This document shows, piece after piece, positions 6,842-14,860 of a DNA stretch of 36,387 nt. Every line of letters begins with the position of its first letter. The first letter of the stretch is position 1. The translations under genes were made by a program, and so were the position numbers. Source of the DNA: Candidatus Hermodarchaeota archaeon (GTDB lineage: Archaea > Asgardarchaeota > Hermodarchaeia > Hermodarchaeales > Hermodarchaeaceae); contig JAEOTB010000042.1 in assembly GCA_016840065.1 (NCBI GenBank), positions 1 through 36,387 of the forward strand, written 5' to 3'. The notes under the pieces were generated by a model. It was not told where the DNA came from and did no database searches. It worked only from the letters and a program-made list of their open reading frames with translations.

Positions 6842-7999
6842 ATGGATAATCGAAGTCCAAGTGATTATAGGATTGGTTTCTTACTCAACCCTATTGCTGG
6901 GCTTGGTGGAAGGGTGGGACTGAAGGGAACCGATGGTGTAATAGAGGAGGCGCTGCGTCGGGGGGCAGTCCCTATCGCGCCTGAGCGAGCACGCCAATTC
7001 TTCGAGACCCTATTCAGGTTAGTGCCGGCAGCATCTAATGCAAGGTGGATAACATGCCCTGCGCCTATGGGTGCTGGAATTACACAAGCTGCAGGAATTA
7101 CGGCTGAGGTGCTTCCGATGACCCTAGACGCCCCAACAACGGCAATGAATACTCGAGAAGCGGTTAAACTTCTTCTGGAGTCTAAAGTCGATCTTATCGT
7201 GTTTTGTGGTGGTGACGGCACCGCCAGAGACATCCTAGACGCCCTGCCAGATCCTAATGCAGTATTAGTTCTTGGAATCCCTGCAGGAGTCAAGATGTAT
7301 AGTGGCATCTTCGCTTTTTCAGCTGCGGCTGCTGCGGGTGTTGTTGCCGATTGGTTACTTGGAGCGACCCAAGTCCAGGATTTTGAGGTAATGGACGCTG
7401 ACGAGAAGGCAATCAGAGAGGATAGATTCGCAGTGAAGTTGTACGGGTACATAAGAGGACCACTCGTACCTGCTAGGATGCAAGGAGGGAAAATGGTTTC
7501 ACCCTCCTCAATCGATGAACAGGAGAACCAGGAAGCCGTCGCAAGGACCGTTATTGAAAAGATGGTGCCAGGTGACTGGTACATTCTCGGTCCAGGTACA
7601 ACAGTGCGGGTTTTAGCTGACCAACTGGGTATGGCGAAAACCCTTCTAGGCGTGGATTTGTATCGGGAGGGCATTATACACCGAGACGTAAATGAACAGC
7701 AATTACTAGAGAAGGTGACCGATTTCCTCCACGCATGGATTGTCGTTTCACCCATTGGGCACCAGGGAATGCTTTTCGGTCGAGGTAATCAACAGATTAG
7801 CCCTGACATAATCCGCCGCATTCCACCCGAACAAATTATAGTAATAGCTACTCATTCCAAAGTGAACAGCCTTGCTGAACGAGGGCTCCATGTAGACACA
7901 GGTGACCCAGAAGTGGATCGAATGCTCAGCGGCTACATCCGTGTGCTTGTAGATTATCGAACATGGCGGATGCTCAAAGTAAAAAACGGCACTCAATAA
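6842..7999 (+). CDS. ATP-NAD/AcoX kinase family protein
   Basis: A 385-residue member of the ATP-NAD/AcoX kinase superfamily (diacylglycerol-kinase-like fold). Visible: N-terminal IGFLLNPIAGLGG (nucleotide-binding strand), signature GGDGT at 123-127 preceded by LIVFC, GIPAGVKMYSG (the GIPaGVKxyS block of the AcoX-like group), and GPGTT further on. It probably phosphorylates NAD or a related small molecule; the archaeal AcoX-like branch is longer than classical NAD kinase (about 280) and its substrate is not certain. The start is ATG 6842 with GGTGGT 7 nt upstream; GTG 6824 is less likely. The promoter region lies directly beside the solo TnpB right end. Next genes: DUF1844 protein and egsA on the same strand. 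Confidence 0.85.
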   Translation: MDNRSPSDYRIGFLLNPIAGLGGRVGLKGTDGVIEEALRRGAVPIAPERARQFFETLFRLVPAASNARWITCPAPMGAGITQAAGITAEVLPMTLDAPTTAMNTREAVKLLLESKVDLIVFCGGDGTARDILDALPDPNAVLVLGIPAGVKMYSGIFAFSAAAAAGVVADWLLGATQVQDFEVMDADEKAIREDRFAVKLYGYIRGPLVPARMQGGKMVSPSSIDEQENQEAVARTVIEKMVPGDWYILGPGTTVRVLADQLGMAKTLLGVDLYREGIIHRDVNEQQLLEKVTDFLHAWIVVSPIGHQGMLFGRGNQQISPDIIRRIPPEQIIVIATHSKVNSLAERGLHVDTGDPEVDRMLSGYIRVLVDYRTWRMLKVKNGTQ

Positions 8000-8090
8000 G
8001 GGAAAAACGCTGAAGTATGATTCAAATGCTAGAACGAAGACTTTTTCAAGTGGAAGGGAACAAGTCGATTGAATCAAAGGATTGACAAAT

Positions 8091-8444
8091 ATGCCAGATG
8101 ATCCGAAACCAAGACCATCGGAAACTCCTCAAGCAGAACCGAAAACCGACGAGAGGGAAGACGACCAACAACCCGATGGAGTGGTAGATATCGCCGCACT
8201 TCCAGTTTGGCAGATTATTCCCATCTTTATGGGAATTCTAGACCGAGCCGCCTGGCAGCGAATTGGTTTGGTTGTCAACCCCCAGAGCCAGAAGATTGAG
8301 AAGGATTTAGAGCAAGCGCGAGTAGCCATAGACTGCTATGAGAGTCTACTCAAACAACTGGGTGACAAAATACCACCTGATGTGAAGCGTCATCTTGAGG
8401 GACGTTTAACTGATTTGAAGCTGAACTATTCCTCTCATCAATAA
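8091..8444 (+). CDS. DUF1844-like small protein
   Basis: A 117-residue protein. The first 45 residues are charged, proline-rich and probably disordered. The rest (IFMGILDRAAWQRIGLVVNPQSQKI, then KDLEQARVAIDCYESLLKQL and a final helix RLTDLKLNY) matches the DUF1844 pattern of an A-x-x-x-LG-x-x-x-(D/N)P-x-(T/S) segment followed by two helices. The family has no assigned function and is best known from bacteria. ATG 8091 is preferred over TTG 8082, which has no ribosome binding site. It lies 92 nt after the kinase-like gene and 51 nt before egsA, same strand, so co-transcription is possible. Confidence 0.65.
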   Translation: MPDDPKPRPSETPQAEPKTDEREDDQQPDGVVDIAALPVWQIIPIFMGILDRAAWQRIGLVVNPQSQKIEKDLEQARVAIDCYESLLKQLGDKIPPDVKRHLEGRLTDLKLNYSSHQ

Positions 8445-8494
8445 CCAATACCATTTATTTCCTATAAAGAAGCAAGAGATAGTTTGGGACGATT

Positions 8495-9565
8495 ATGACG
8501 TCAGAAAGTGAGGATGCAACTCACAGGATGCAACTCCCTGGTCAGGTTTTGATAGGACCAGGAGTAGTTCACCAACTGGGTGAAGTCTGCCGGACTTTAA
8601 CCTCATCTCCAAGAGCAGTCCTGATCTCTGACAAATCAGTAATGAAGATTATAGGGAACGCTGCAGTCGCATCGATTCAAAAGTCAAAGATAGATGTCGA
8701 GTTATTACTGATTAAGAGAGCTACAAGAGAATCTGTTGAGAAGGCACGCCAGATTATTAAAAAACAGAAAGCAGGGCTTGTAGTGGGATGCGGTGGCGGC
8801 TCAGTAATCGATGTCGCGAAGCTCAGCTCAGCAAGAAAAAGACAACCCTTCATCAGCGTACCTACTGTAGCTAGTCATGATGGACTCTCCAGCCCAAGAG
8901 CCTCCATCAAGCAAGGAGGAACCAGCGTCTCCATCGACGGGCAGTCCCCCATCGCCATTGTAGCAGACACCCGAGTGGTGGCACAGGCACCCTTCCGATT
9001 CACCGCAGCTGGGTGCGGGGACCTAATCTCCAACATCGTTGCAGTCCGGGACTGGAAGCTAGCCCATACTCTAGGATACGAATATTATGGGGAGTATGCT
9101 GCCTCCCTGTCTCTAATGTCGGCTCAGATAATAATGGAAAGAGCCCAAACAATCAAACCCAAGGATGAACAAGGAGCCCGAGTCGTGCTGGAAGCCCTCA
9201 TCGCTAGCGGTATCGCCATGGGCATCGCAGGGTCCAGCAGACCAGCCAGCGGCTCCGGACATAAATTTAGTCATGCCCTTGACCAGATTGCACCGAAACC
9301 AGCCCTCCACGGTGAACAATGCGGCGTTGGCGCAATAATGATGGCATACCTCCACGGAATCGAGTGGGATAACCTAAAACACGCCCTAGCAACAATAGGC
9401 GCTCCAACCACCGCTAAACAACTAGGCCTCAAACGCAAACACATCATCGAGGCGTTAAAAGAAGCTCATAAGATTAATCCCAAACGATATACTATCCTCG
9501 GTGACCGAGGTTTAACAGAAGCCGGGGCTGAACGACTCGCCAGAATAACAGGAGTCATCGACTAG
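8495..9565 (+). CDS. egsA: sn-Glycerol-1-phosphate dehydrogenase
   Basis: Reduces dihydroxyacetone phosphate to sn-glycerol-1-phosphate with NAD(P)H, making the backbone of archaeal ether lipids. The 356-residue length is typical. Visible: nucleotide-binding GCGGGSVIDVAK (98-109), SVPTVASHDGLSSPRAS (121-137; diagnostic for archaeal G1PDH), and zinc ligands D176 (GCGDLISN), H256 (GSGHKFSH) and H272 (LHGEQ). All active-site residues are present. It is the best single taxonomic marker here for an archaeon. A TATA-like CATTTATTTC lies about 40 nt upstream, consistent with its own promoter. A strong hairpin follows at 9574-9608. Confidence 0.95.
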   Translation: MTSESEDATHRMQLPGQVLIGPGVVHQLGEVCRTLTSSPRAVLISDKSVMKIIGNAAVASIQKSKIDVELLLIKRATRESVEKARQIIKKQKAGLVVGCGGGSVIDVAKLSSARKRQPFISVPTVASHDGLSSPRASIKQGGTSVSIDGQSPIAIVADTRVVAQAPFRFTAAGCGDLISNIVAVRDWKLAHTLGYEYYGEYAASLSLMSAQIIMERAQTIKPKDEQGARVVLEALIASGIAMGIAGSSRPASGSGHKFSHALDQIAPKPALHGEQCGVGAIMMAYLHGIEWDNLKHALATIGAPTTAKQLGLKRKHIIEALKEAHKINPKRYTILGDRGLTEAGAERLARITGVID

Positions 9566-9573
9566 AAACATCA

Positions 9574-9608
9574 ATTACTACTTTCTCAACCTGTCGAGAA
9601 AGTAATTT
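9574..9608 (+). terminator. Hairpin terminator after egsA
   Basis: ATTACTactTTTCTC-type arm and GAGAAAGTAAT pair over 11 bp with a 3-nt bulge on the left arm. The right arm runs directly into TTTT. It begins 9 nt after the egsA stop, as expected for a transcription terminator. Confidence 0.6.
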
Positions 9609-9653
9609 TGATATACGCTAACCTTAAAGCACCAGTCTTAGATAATATCTGTT

Positions 9654-9658
9654 AGGTG
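9654..9658 (+). promoter_or_regulatory. Ribosome binding site for the CTG start at 9666
   Basis: AGGTG lies 7 nt before CTG 9666, ideal spacing, and there is no comparable site before ATG 9804. This supports initiation at CTG (or at an ATG changed to CTG). An 11-bp palindrome, AGATAATATCT (9640-9650), sits just upstream. Confidence 0.5.
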
Positions 9659-9665
9659 TTCAGCT

Positions 9666-10736
9666 CTGTTTCACCAAATCTATATCATCAGCAAGAACGG
9701 TCCACTCCTCTTTGAGCGCACCTTCATAAAGGGCCGGACCTCCGCCGACCCAGATCTTTCCTCCGGACTCATCACAGCACTATATCATTTCACGAAGGAC
9801 ACCATGGAAGAAATGATTAGCACCGTCGGGATGGAGGACGTCAAGCTGATCTTTGAGGAGAGCGAGACGATTATTTTCGCAGCCACCGTTGATACGCGTC
9901 TACCTGACAGTGACGCGATGGCTGTGATGGCCCGTGTTCGCGACTACTGGATCCTGCACTATGGCGAACACAAGGACGGGGCTGTGGACCGGACTAGATA
10001 TATGAGCTTCGGAATGGATGTCGAGCGAATCATTGTTGATAATTTATGGTGGCTCGGTGAGGGGAGGAAATTCAGTCTTCCAAACCAAGTACGCTACCTT
10101 AAGGAGACCATCTCGAGGCCCAGCCGCTGTGTGGGTGCCAGATACCTTGGTTGGAGCTATATCTTGACACCAATCCTCATTTCAATTGCGACCCTCCTTG
10201 TATCTTATTATTTGGGTGGTCAAGTCATCGGATGGACATTCAACTTCATCGACATACCAATGCTTGGGCATCTTATCGCTATGGGCTTCAATATCTTCTC
10301 GACATGGCTGATAATGCCCGTCATGACTGCCGCTATAAACGGTAGGATGGGAACCTTGCGAGAAGTTATCACATCTTCTGGATATGCGATGATATTTCAG
10401 CTAGGACTATTCTTGGTCGCTTCACGCGGATGGTTGACCCTGTTCCTAAACCCCATAACCGCAGGCGCGTTCTCAACATTGACAGCAGCACAAAAGATTG
10501 ATACCCTCAACAGCGTCGGGTTAATTGCTGCGGCGATTTGGCAGCTCCCGGCTACCGTCCTCTTGTTCGCATGGTTAGTTCTCTACGCGTATATCACATT
10601 CAATATCCAGCGGCCTAAGCCCCTCAATCATGTATTGGCTGTAGGTATTTCCTTTGTCTTCCTTAATTTGGTCCAATCAGTCATCTACTGGTTCTTCCTG
10701 GGTGTATTCCCGCCTTCAGTGATCTATGGTCCCTGA
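9666..10736 (+). CDS. Longin-like domain fused to Yip1-like membrane domain
   Basis: The longest ATG frame begins at 9804, but the same frame is open upstream to the stop at 9639 and encodes the missing start of a domain: FHQIYIISKNGPLLFERTF, then SADPDLSSGLITALYHF. This pattern is typical of archaeal longin/roadblock-like domains (beta strand, turn NGxxLF, DPDL, helix). No ATG, GTG or TTG is in frame there; CTG 9666 with AGGTG at 7 nt is the best start, giving 356 residues. Residues 1-150 form the longin-like domain; about 155-350 hold five membrane segments resembling the Yip1 family. In eukaryotes longin and Yip1 proteins act in Rab/SNARE membrane trafficking; a membrane-GTPase-related role here is inference. 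The longin call is fairly sure, Yip1 less so. Confidence 0.72.
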   Translation: MFHQIYIISKNGPLLFERTFIKGRTSADPDLSSGLITALYHFTKDTMEEMISTVGMEDVKLIFEESETIIFAATVDTRLPDSDAMAVMARVRDYWILHYGEHKDGAVDRTRYMSFGMDVERIIVDNLWWLGEGRKFSLPNQVRYLKETISRPSRCVGARYLGWSYILTPILISIATLLVSYYLGGQVIGWTFNFIDIPMLGHLIAMGFNIFSTWLIMPVMTAAINGRMGTLREVITSSGYAMIFQLGLFLVASRGWLTLFLNPITAGAFSTLTAAQKIDTLNSVGLIAAAIWQLPATVLLFAWLVLYAYITFNIQRPKPLNHVLAVGISFVFLNLVQSVIYWFFLGVFPPSVIYGP

Positions 10737-10879
10737 TTGTTCCTAGGGTGTGGCAAGACCTCAAAAAGGTGCATCAAAGCTCAGACTCTAGCAACCAAGT
10801 TTCTAGTGGACTTTGTACCTTATTATCAAATATGAAGGTTCTGGGGAATTAATCGTCAAAGATTGCAAATAATAGAAGC

Positions 10880-10917
10880 AGAAAAAGAGGAGAGAGGGGA
10901 CCCCTGAAGGCCCCCTT
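10880..10917 (-). terminator. Hairpin and T-tract after surface protein gene 1
   Basis: On the minus strand GGGGGCC, loop TTCA and GGGGTCCCC form a G/C hairpin, followed by a pyrimidine tract ending in CTTTTTC. The paralogous surface gene has a comparable, cleaner hairpin at the same distance from its stop. Confidence 0.55.
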
Positions 10918-10946
10918 TACCAAGGTTAGTAGTTGGATTCTTTGGG

Positions 10947-13900
10947 TTACGACTCTAGCCAGTAATCACTGACCGGGTCGGTGCTTCTCTTGCCATATTC
11001 GGAACCTCGGTTCCGGGCGTTCATCACTACCACAAGAACCAAGATGATTGCGATTGCTACAACCACTGCGTACAACACGAATATACTCGGTATAAGGATT
11101 TCAGGAGGCAGGAATCCGTCACCAGGATCGCCATCGTCGCCACCAGAAATCACCATATCCAAAGCCGTTGTATATATTCCGAAGGATGGGTCGTTGTCGA
11201 TGCTGTAGCCACCCCAATTCGGGAACGCTGAGAGCATGAAGAAGAAGGTGCTCTCCATCTCCCATTGAGATACTGAGCCGCTAGTATCTGATTGGTACAT
11301 CGCGCTGAATGCTCCCATAGGAACTGAAGCAGCGGTGCTGTTGTAAGTTCCACCGTCAAAGCCCCAGACATACTCTTGCCCACCCATTGCGACTTCTGCG
11401 AAGGTCCTGCCTTCTGCTCCAAACATGTAGACGTCGCCGATTTCTGTTTCGTCGTTGCTGCCGGATACTGGTGTGTCATCGATGGTGAATTCTGTGTAAG
11501 AGAAGGTGGATAGCTGTCCAAAGTAGGATATTGCTAGGCTACGTCCTTCAAGGACCGAGTTATCGAAGTGGTGGAGTGTCCAGTCGCCGATATATTGATC
11601 CACTTTTATTTGGATGAGGTTGTTATTGGGATCGGGGTTCTCAGGTGTATTAGCTAGAAGCATGTCGTAGTGGACGTTGAATGCCATCTCGTCGATGTTT
11701 GCTGTTGAGAGGGTATAGTCGAACATGGTTGCGTTTAGACCGAGTAGACCATCAGGTGATCCATAGTAGTCCCAGCAGCCCTTGACGCCGCTACCAAATT
11801 GTGATTGTACGGGGTAGAGTGTGCCATTGACATCATAGATACGTACACCGTATTCTATGGAGGTATTCGCAGGAACGGTGACTGAACCCGTATAACTAGT
11901 AGAGTCAAAGGGTAATGTGAATTCAACGCTGCCTATGCTGTCAATGAGGAAGAAGTGGGTGACTTCATCGCTGTCGACGAACCCGTCTGTGACTGTGAAA
12001 TCGGGAACACCGTTGCCACCGTATGTTGTGTTGTCAGTGAAGAGCAATAGTCCTGCAAATTCTGACCGGAAGTTCGCCCAAGTCGTTGAGTTAGAGTCAG
12101 TGGCTAGCATGAAGTCCTGTTGAGTGCCAAAGCCAAACCAGGACCATTCCCAAGTATTATCTTCTAGCCACCACCAATCATCTTGGAGCTGTTCCCAACT
12201 TCGGTTGGAGGACATCCAGGCTATACAGTTGTAACCTTGTGCAGGAATCATTTCAGTTTCGTTGGTCCATAGGAGGTCCTTGATTTCTGCCATCTCGACA
12301 GCGCTGACTGAAGACATATCGCTTGCATGGTACCAGTAGAACGTTTCGTTCCAGGTGTATGTGCAGGTCTCCGTGAAGAGGCCCATCCAGTTGCCTGAGA
12401 AGAAGACTTCGCTCAGTTCCCCTAGGTGAGGTGATGGATCGAAGATGAGTTCAACCCACAGAAAGTCATGAATCCATGATCGCTCGTCATGCCAGTTGAA
12501 ATGCTGCTTTACATAGTACTGGTCATCGGTTGTCTCGGTGTCTCCGTCAAGGTCCAAGGCTCCTTCGTCGGTGACCGCCCAGATTTCAGGCGTCCATCCC
12601 ATCCAAACCTCGCCGAGGATGAGTTGAGTAGGTTGCCATCGGCATGCGTGACCTATGTTGAAATAGTCCCCGCCTTGCCTGATGTAGTCTTCCCACTCAC
12701 CAGTTTCATTGTTTTGCCACCAGCGACCTCTTTGGGCATGTAGCCAAGGCCAATATGTTGCATCTGGTGCATCGTCTAGGAACTTGGCTTGGAAGGTGAG
12801 TTGAGAGAGGTCCTCACTAACATCAAATGCGATGTTGGTAACATCCATCATGTTTGGAAGTGGGATTGGCGATGAGCTGTTCTGTTCTGTTCTCTCAATC
12901 AGTGTCCAGTTGTAGTGTTCCCAAACCTCCCAAACGATGGAGGTGAATTGCTCCTGAACGGTAAGTGTAGTTATATTGAGTAGGATTCGGATATTCACAT
13001 TCATATTGGTGCTGTGTGTCTCATTGGACTCCCAGTAATAACCCCACAAGTCGTACTCCACTAATTCTAGTGCGGTGCGTTCACGCCACCAAATTGTGGA
13101 GTTATAATCGTATCCATCATGGTCGACGAGTTCACCAGTCGCGTTTAGGACTTCAGCAGGAGCGTATACTTCTAGTGAGATGTTGAACCACTGATTCCTA
13201 TCAACGTCGGTTAGGAGTTCTCCTGTAGTTGGGTCTTGGATGAAGGCATCGACTACAAAGTCGTGTAGTGCAAGGACGAGTCCATCCTGCATCTGGAAAT
13301 CATACGTCGGATCCGCAGGGACTCCCTCGATGTCGCATGTGCCCATATCACGTGGGTTCCAGGCCCATACACGGAAAGTGACTCCATAGTCATCCTCCCA
13401 TGGATCATAGCATATTTGGTCTGTGAAGTAACCTTGCCAGCGAATGGTGGTATCGCCTACAGGACCACTTTCACTGATGTTGAGGACATAGAAATCGTTG
13501 AGTATCGAGTTATTGATGATGAATCCGGGCTCATACCGCCAGTTGCCACCACCGTGTTCCCATGTCTCCCAAGTCCAGGTTGAGTTCTCATAGTAGCAGA
13601 AAACGTCAGTGACGCCCGAACTTGCATTGTAGGTGAATCCCAGTCTTGGTGATTCCCAGGACTCCCATGAACTCCATGTAGTGTATGGGTCGCCCCAATA
13701 ATCTGGCTGGGTTCTGTTGATAATCATGGTATAGTTCGAATTCCATGTTATGTCGGTTAATGAAAAGCTGGCAAATCCGATTGATTCAGTCATGTTCATT
13801 TCGAAGATGACTTGATCGAAGGCATCAGCATAACGAATTGGCTCATGTGCTGCGTTAAAAACGCCCATTGTGTACTCGGGCCAATTTTCAGGTTCCCACA

Positions 13901-14633
13901 TCCACCATTGGTCTTCTAGAGTGCATTCTAGGGCTATCGGTGGAAGAGGGACTTCGCCAGTGTAGCCATAACTGTACCAACCAGGGTTGATGTAGTTGCT
14001 AGCGTTGTCCATACAATGAGCCCAAGTGTTATACACACCAGCTGGGGCTGTGGTGTTGAAGTTCCCTACAAAAGTTACGTTTAATATGTCAGCGTCCTCT
14101 GAGGTTCCGCAAGCCCATCTGCTGAGTTCGAAGAACTCCTTTGGATCCTTTGCGCTAATCGGATCAGATGAACCAGATGGGTCGTTTACCATCTCGTAAA
14201 CACTGCTCCAGACATGCCACTCTGCGGGGCCAGTTTCAGGCACCCAATACTCTAGATAGAGATCAGCCCACATTGTGCCATTGCCCACATTTGCACCGAT
14301 GGCAGCTTGTTCAAGGTGAGTGGTACCTTCGAAGAACCGCTTCGGAATCACTAGAGTGAATTTGAGTGTATCTCCCCAGTTCACTTGAAAGTCATTGTCT
14401 TGGATGTTGGTGTCGTTATCGTAAGTGATTACTAGTTTGAGTGTCTCGCCGAAAAGCCACTCTTGATGTGAGCTATCCCATGTATCGTTTTGTGTTTCCT
14501 GCTTCCGCTCCCACAAAACATGAACAACGGGGTCGGTTGAGAGAGAAGTTTGAGCGTAAATAGCTACGGGAGCAGTAGAGAAGAAGGTTAACACTAGTAC
14601 AGAGATTGCCAGTACACTAACAATTTTTTTCAT
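10947..14633 (-). CDS. Large Trp-rich membrane-anchored surface protein 1
   Basis: A 1228-residue protein: signal peptide (MKKIVSVLAISVLVLTFFS, cleavage near IYA-QT), a very long acidic, tryptophan- and tyrosine-rich ectodomain with many N-x-S/T sequons, a C-terminal membrane helix (about 1175-1203), and a short charged tail ending DYWLES. The ectodomain contains aspartate-rich, calcium-binding-like turns (LDLDGDTETTDD; NGVPDFTVTDGFVDSDE). It probably forms an S-layer-like or adhesive coat anchored in the membrane; no enzymatic motif is seen. It is a tandem paralog of the gene at 14861-18577. The C-terminal half of the ectodomain is much more alike than the N-terminal half. AGGAG lies 9 nt before the start. 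It has its own TATA-like box and terminator. Confidence 0.85.
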   Translation of the reverse strand: MKKIVSVLAISVLVLTFFSTAPVAIYAQTSLSTDPVVHVLWERKQETQNDTWDSSHQEWLFGETLKLVITYDNDTNIQDNDFQVNWGDTLKFTLVIPKRFFEGTTHLEQAAIGANVGNGTMWADLYLEYWVPETGPAEWHVWSSVYEMVNDPSGSSDPISAKDPKEFFELSRWACGTSEDADILNVTFVGNFNTTAPAGVYNTWAHCMDNASNYINPGWYSYGYTGEVPLPPIALECTLEDQWWMWEPENWPEYTMGVFNAAHEPIRYADAFDQVIFEMNMTESIGFASFSLTDITWNSNYTMIINRTQPDYWGDPYTTWSSWESWESPRLGFTYNASSGVTDVFCYYENSTWTWETWEHGGGNWRYEPGFIINNSILNDFYVLNISESGPVGDTTIRWQGYFTDQICYDPWEDDYGVTFRVWAWNPRDMGTCDIEGVPADPTYDFQMQDGLVLALHDFVVDAFIQDPTTGELLTDVDRNQWFNISLEVYAPAEVLNATGELVDHDGYDYNSTIWWRERTALELVEYDLWGYYWESNETHSTNMNVNIRILLNITTLTVQEQFTSIVWEVWEHYNWTLIERTEQNSSSPIPLPNMMDVTNIAFDVSEDLSQLTFQAKFLDDAPDATYWPWLHAQRGRWWQNNETGEWEDYIRQGGDYFNIGHACRWQPTQLILGEVWMGWTPEIWAVTDEGALDLDGDTETTDDQYYVKQHFNWHDERSWIHDFLWVELIFDPSPHLGELSEVFFSGNWMGLFTETCTYTWNETFYWYHASDMSSVSAVEMAEIKDLLWTNETEMIPAQGYNCIAWMSSNRSWEQLQDDWWWLEDNTWEWSWFGFGTQQDFMLATDSNSTTWANFRSEFAGLLLFTDNTTYGGNGVPDFTVTDGFVDSDEVTHFFLIDSIGSVEFTLPFDSTSYTGSVTVPANTSIEYGVRIYDVNGTLYPVQSQFGSGVKGCWDYYGSPDGLLGLNATMFDYTLSTANIDEMAFNVHYDMLLANTPENPDPNNNLIQIKVDQYIGDWTLHHFDNSVLEGRSLAISYFGQLSTFSYTEFTIDDTPVSGSNDETEIGDVYMFGAEGRTFAEVAMGGQEYVWGFDGGTYNSTAASVPMGAFSAMYQSDTSGSVSQWEMESTFFFMLSAFPNWGGYSIDNDPSFGIYTTALDMVISGGDDGDPGDGFLPPEILIPSIFVLYAVVVAIAIILVLVVVMNARNRGSEYGKRSTDPVSDYWLES

Positions 14634-14685
14634 TTCTATTGTCTCCTAACAAGTATAGTCTTATACTAAACCTCCTCGAATCGCA

Positions 14686-14694
14686 ACTTAAAAG
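14686..14694 (-). promoter_or_regulatory. TATA-like box of surface gene 1
   Basis: CTTTTAAGT on the minus strand lies about 55 nt before the ATG and places transcription start near 14662. A TCGCAAT motif (14728-14734) lies 34 nt further upstream, as it does for the paralog. Confidence 0.45.
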
Positions 14695-14807
14695 GACGCC
14701 CGTTCAATCTCAAGCAAAGAGACATTTATTGCGAAAAACCCAATCGGAAATGGACGCCAACGAGTCACCTTCATGAAAGCATTTCTCGATCCTCAAAGGA
14801 AGGGAAA

Positions 14808-14842
14808 ATAAGAAAAAAGAGAGGGAAGGGGACCGCGTCCCC
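14808..14842 (-). terminator. Terminator of surface gene 2
   Basis: Perfect hairpin GGGGAC-GCG-GTCCCC (14828-14842) on the minus strand, 18 nt past the stop, followed by a pyrimidine tract with a run of six T. It is the clearest terminator in the window. Confidence 0.75.
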
Positions 14843-14860
14843 TTTATTCTCGCTGGAAGG

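Noticed and set aside
6865..7755. Antisense 296-residue frame opposite the ATP-NAD kinase gene
   Set aside because: Its serine/threonine/proline-rich composition is typical of a shadow frame; the plus strand has the GGDGT signature.
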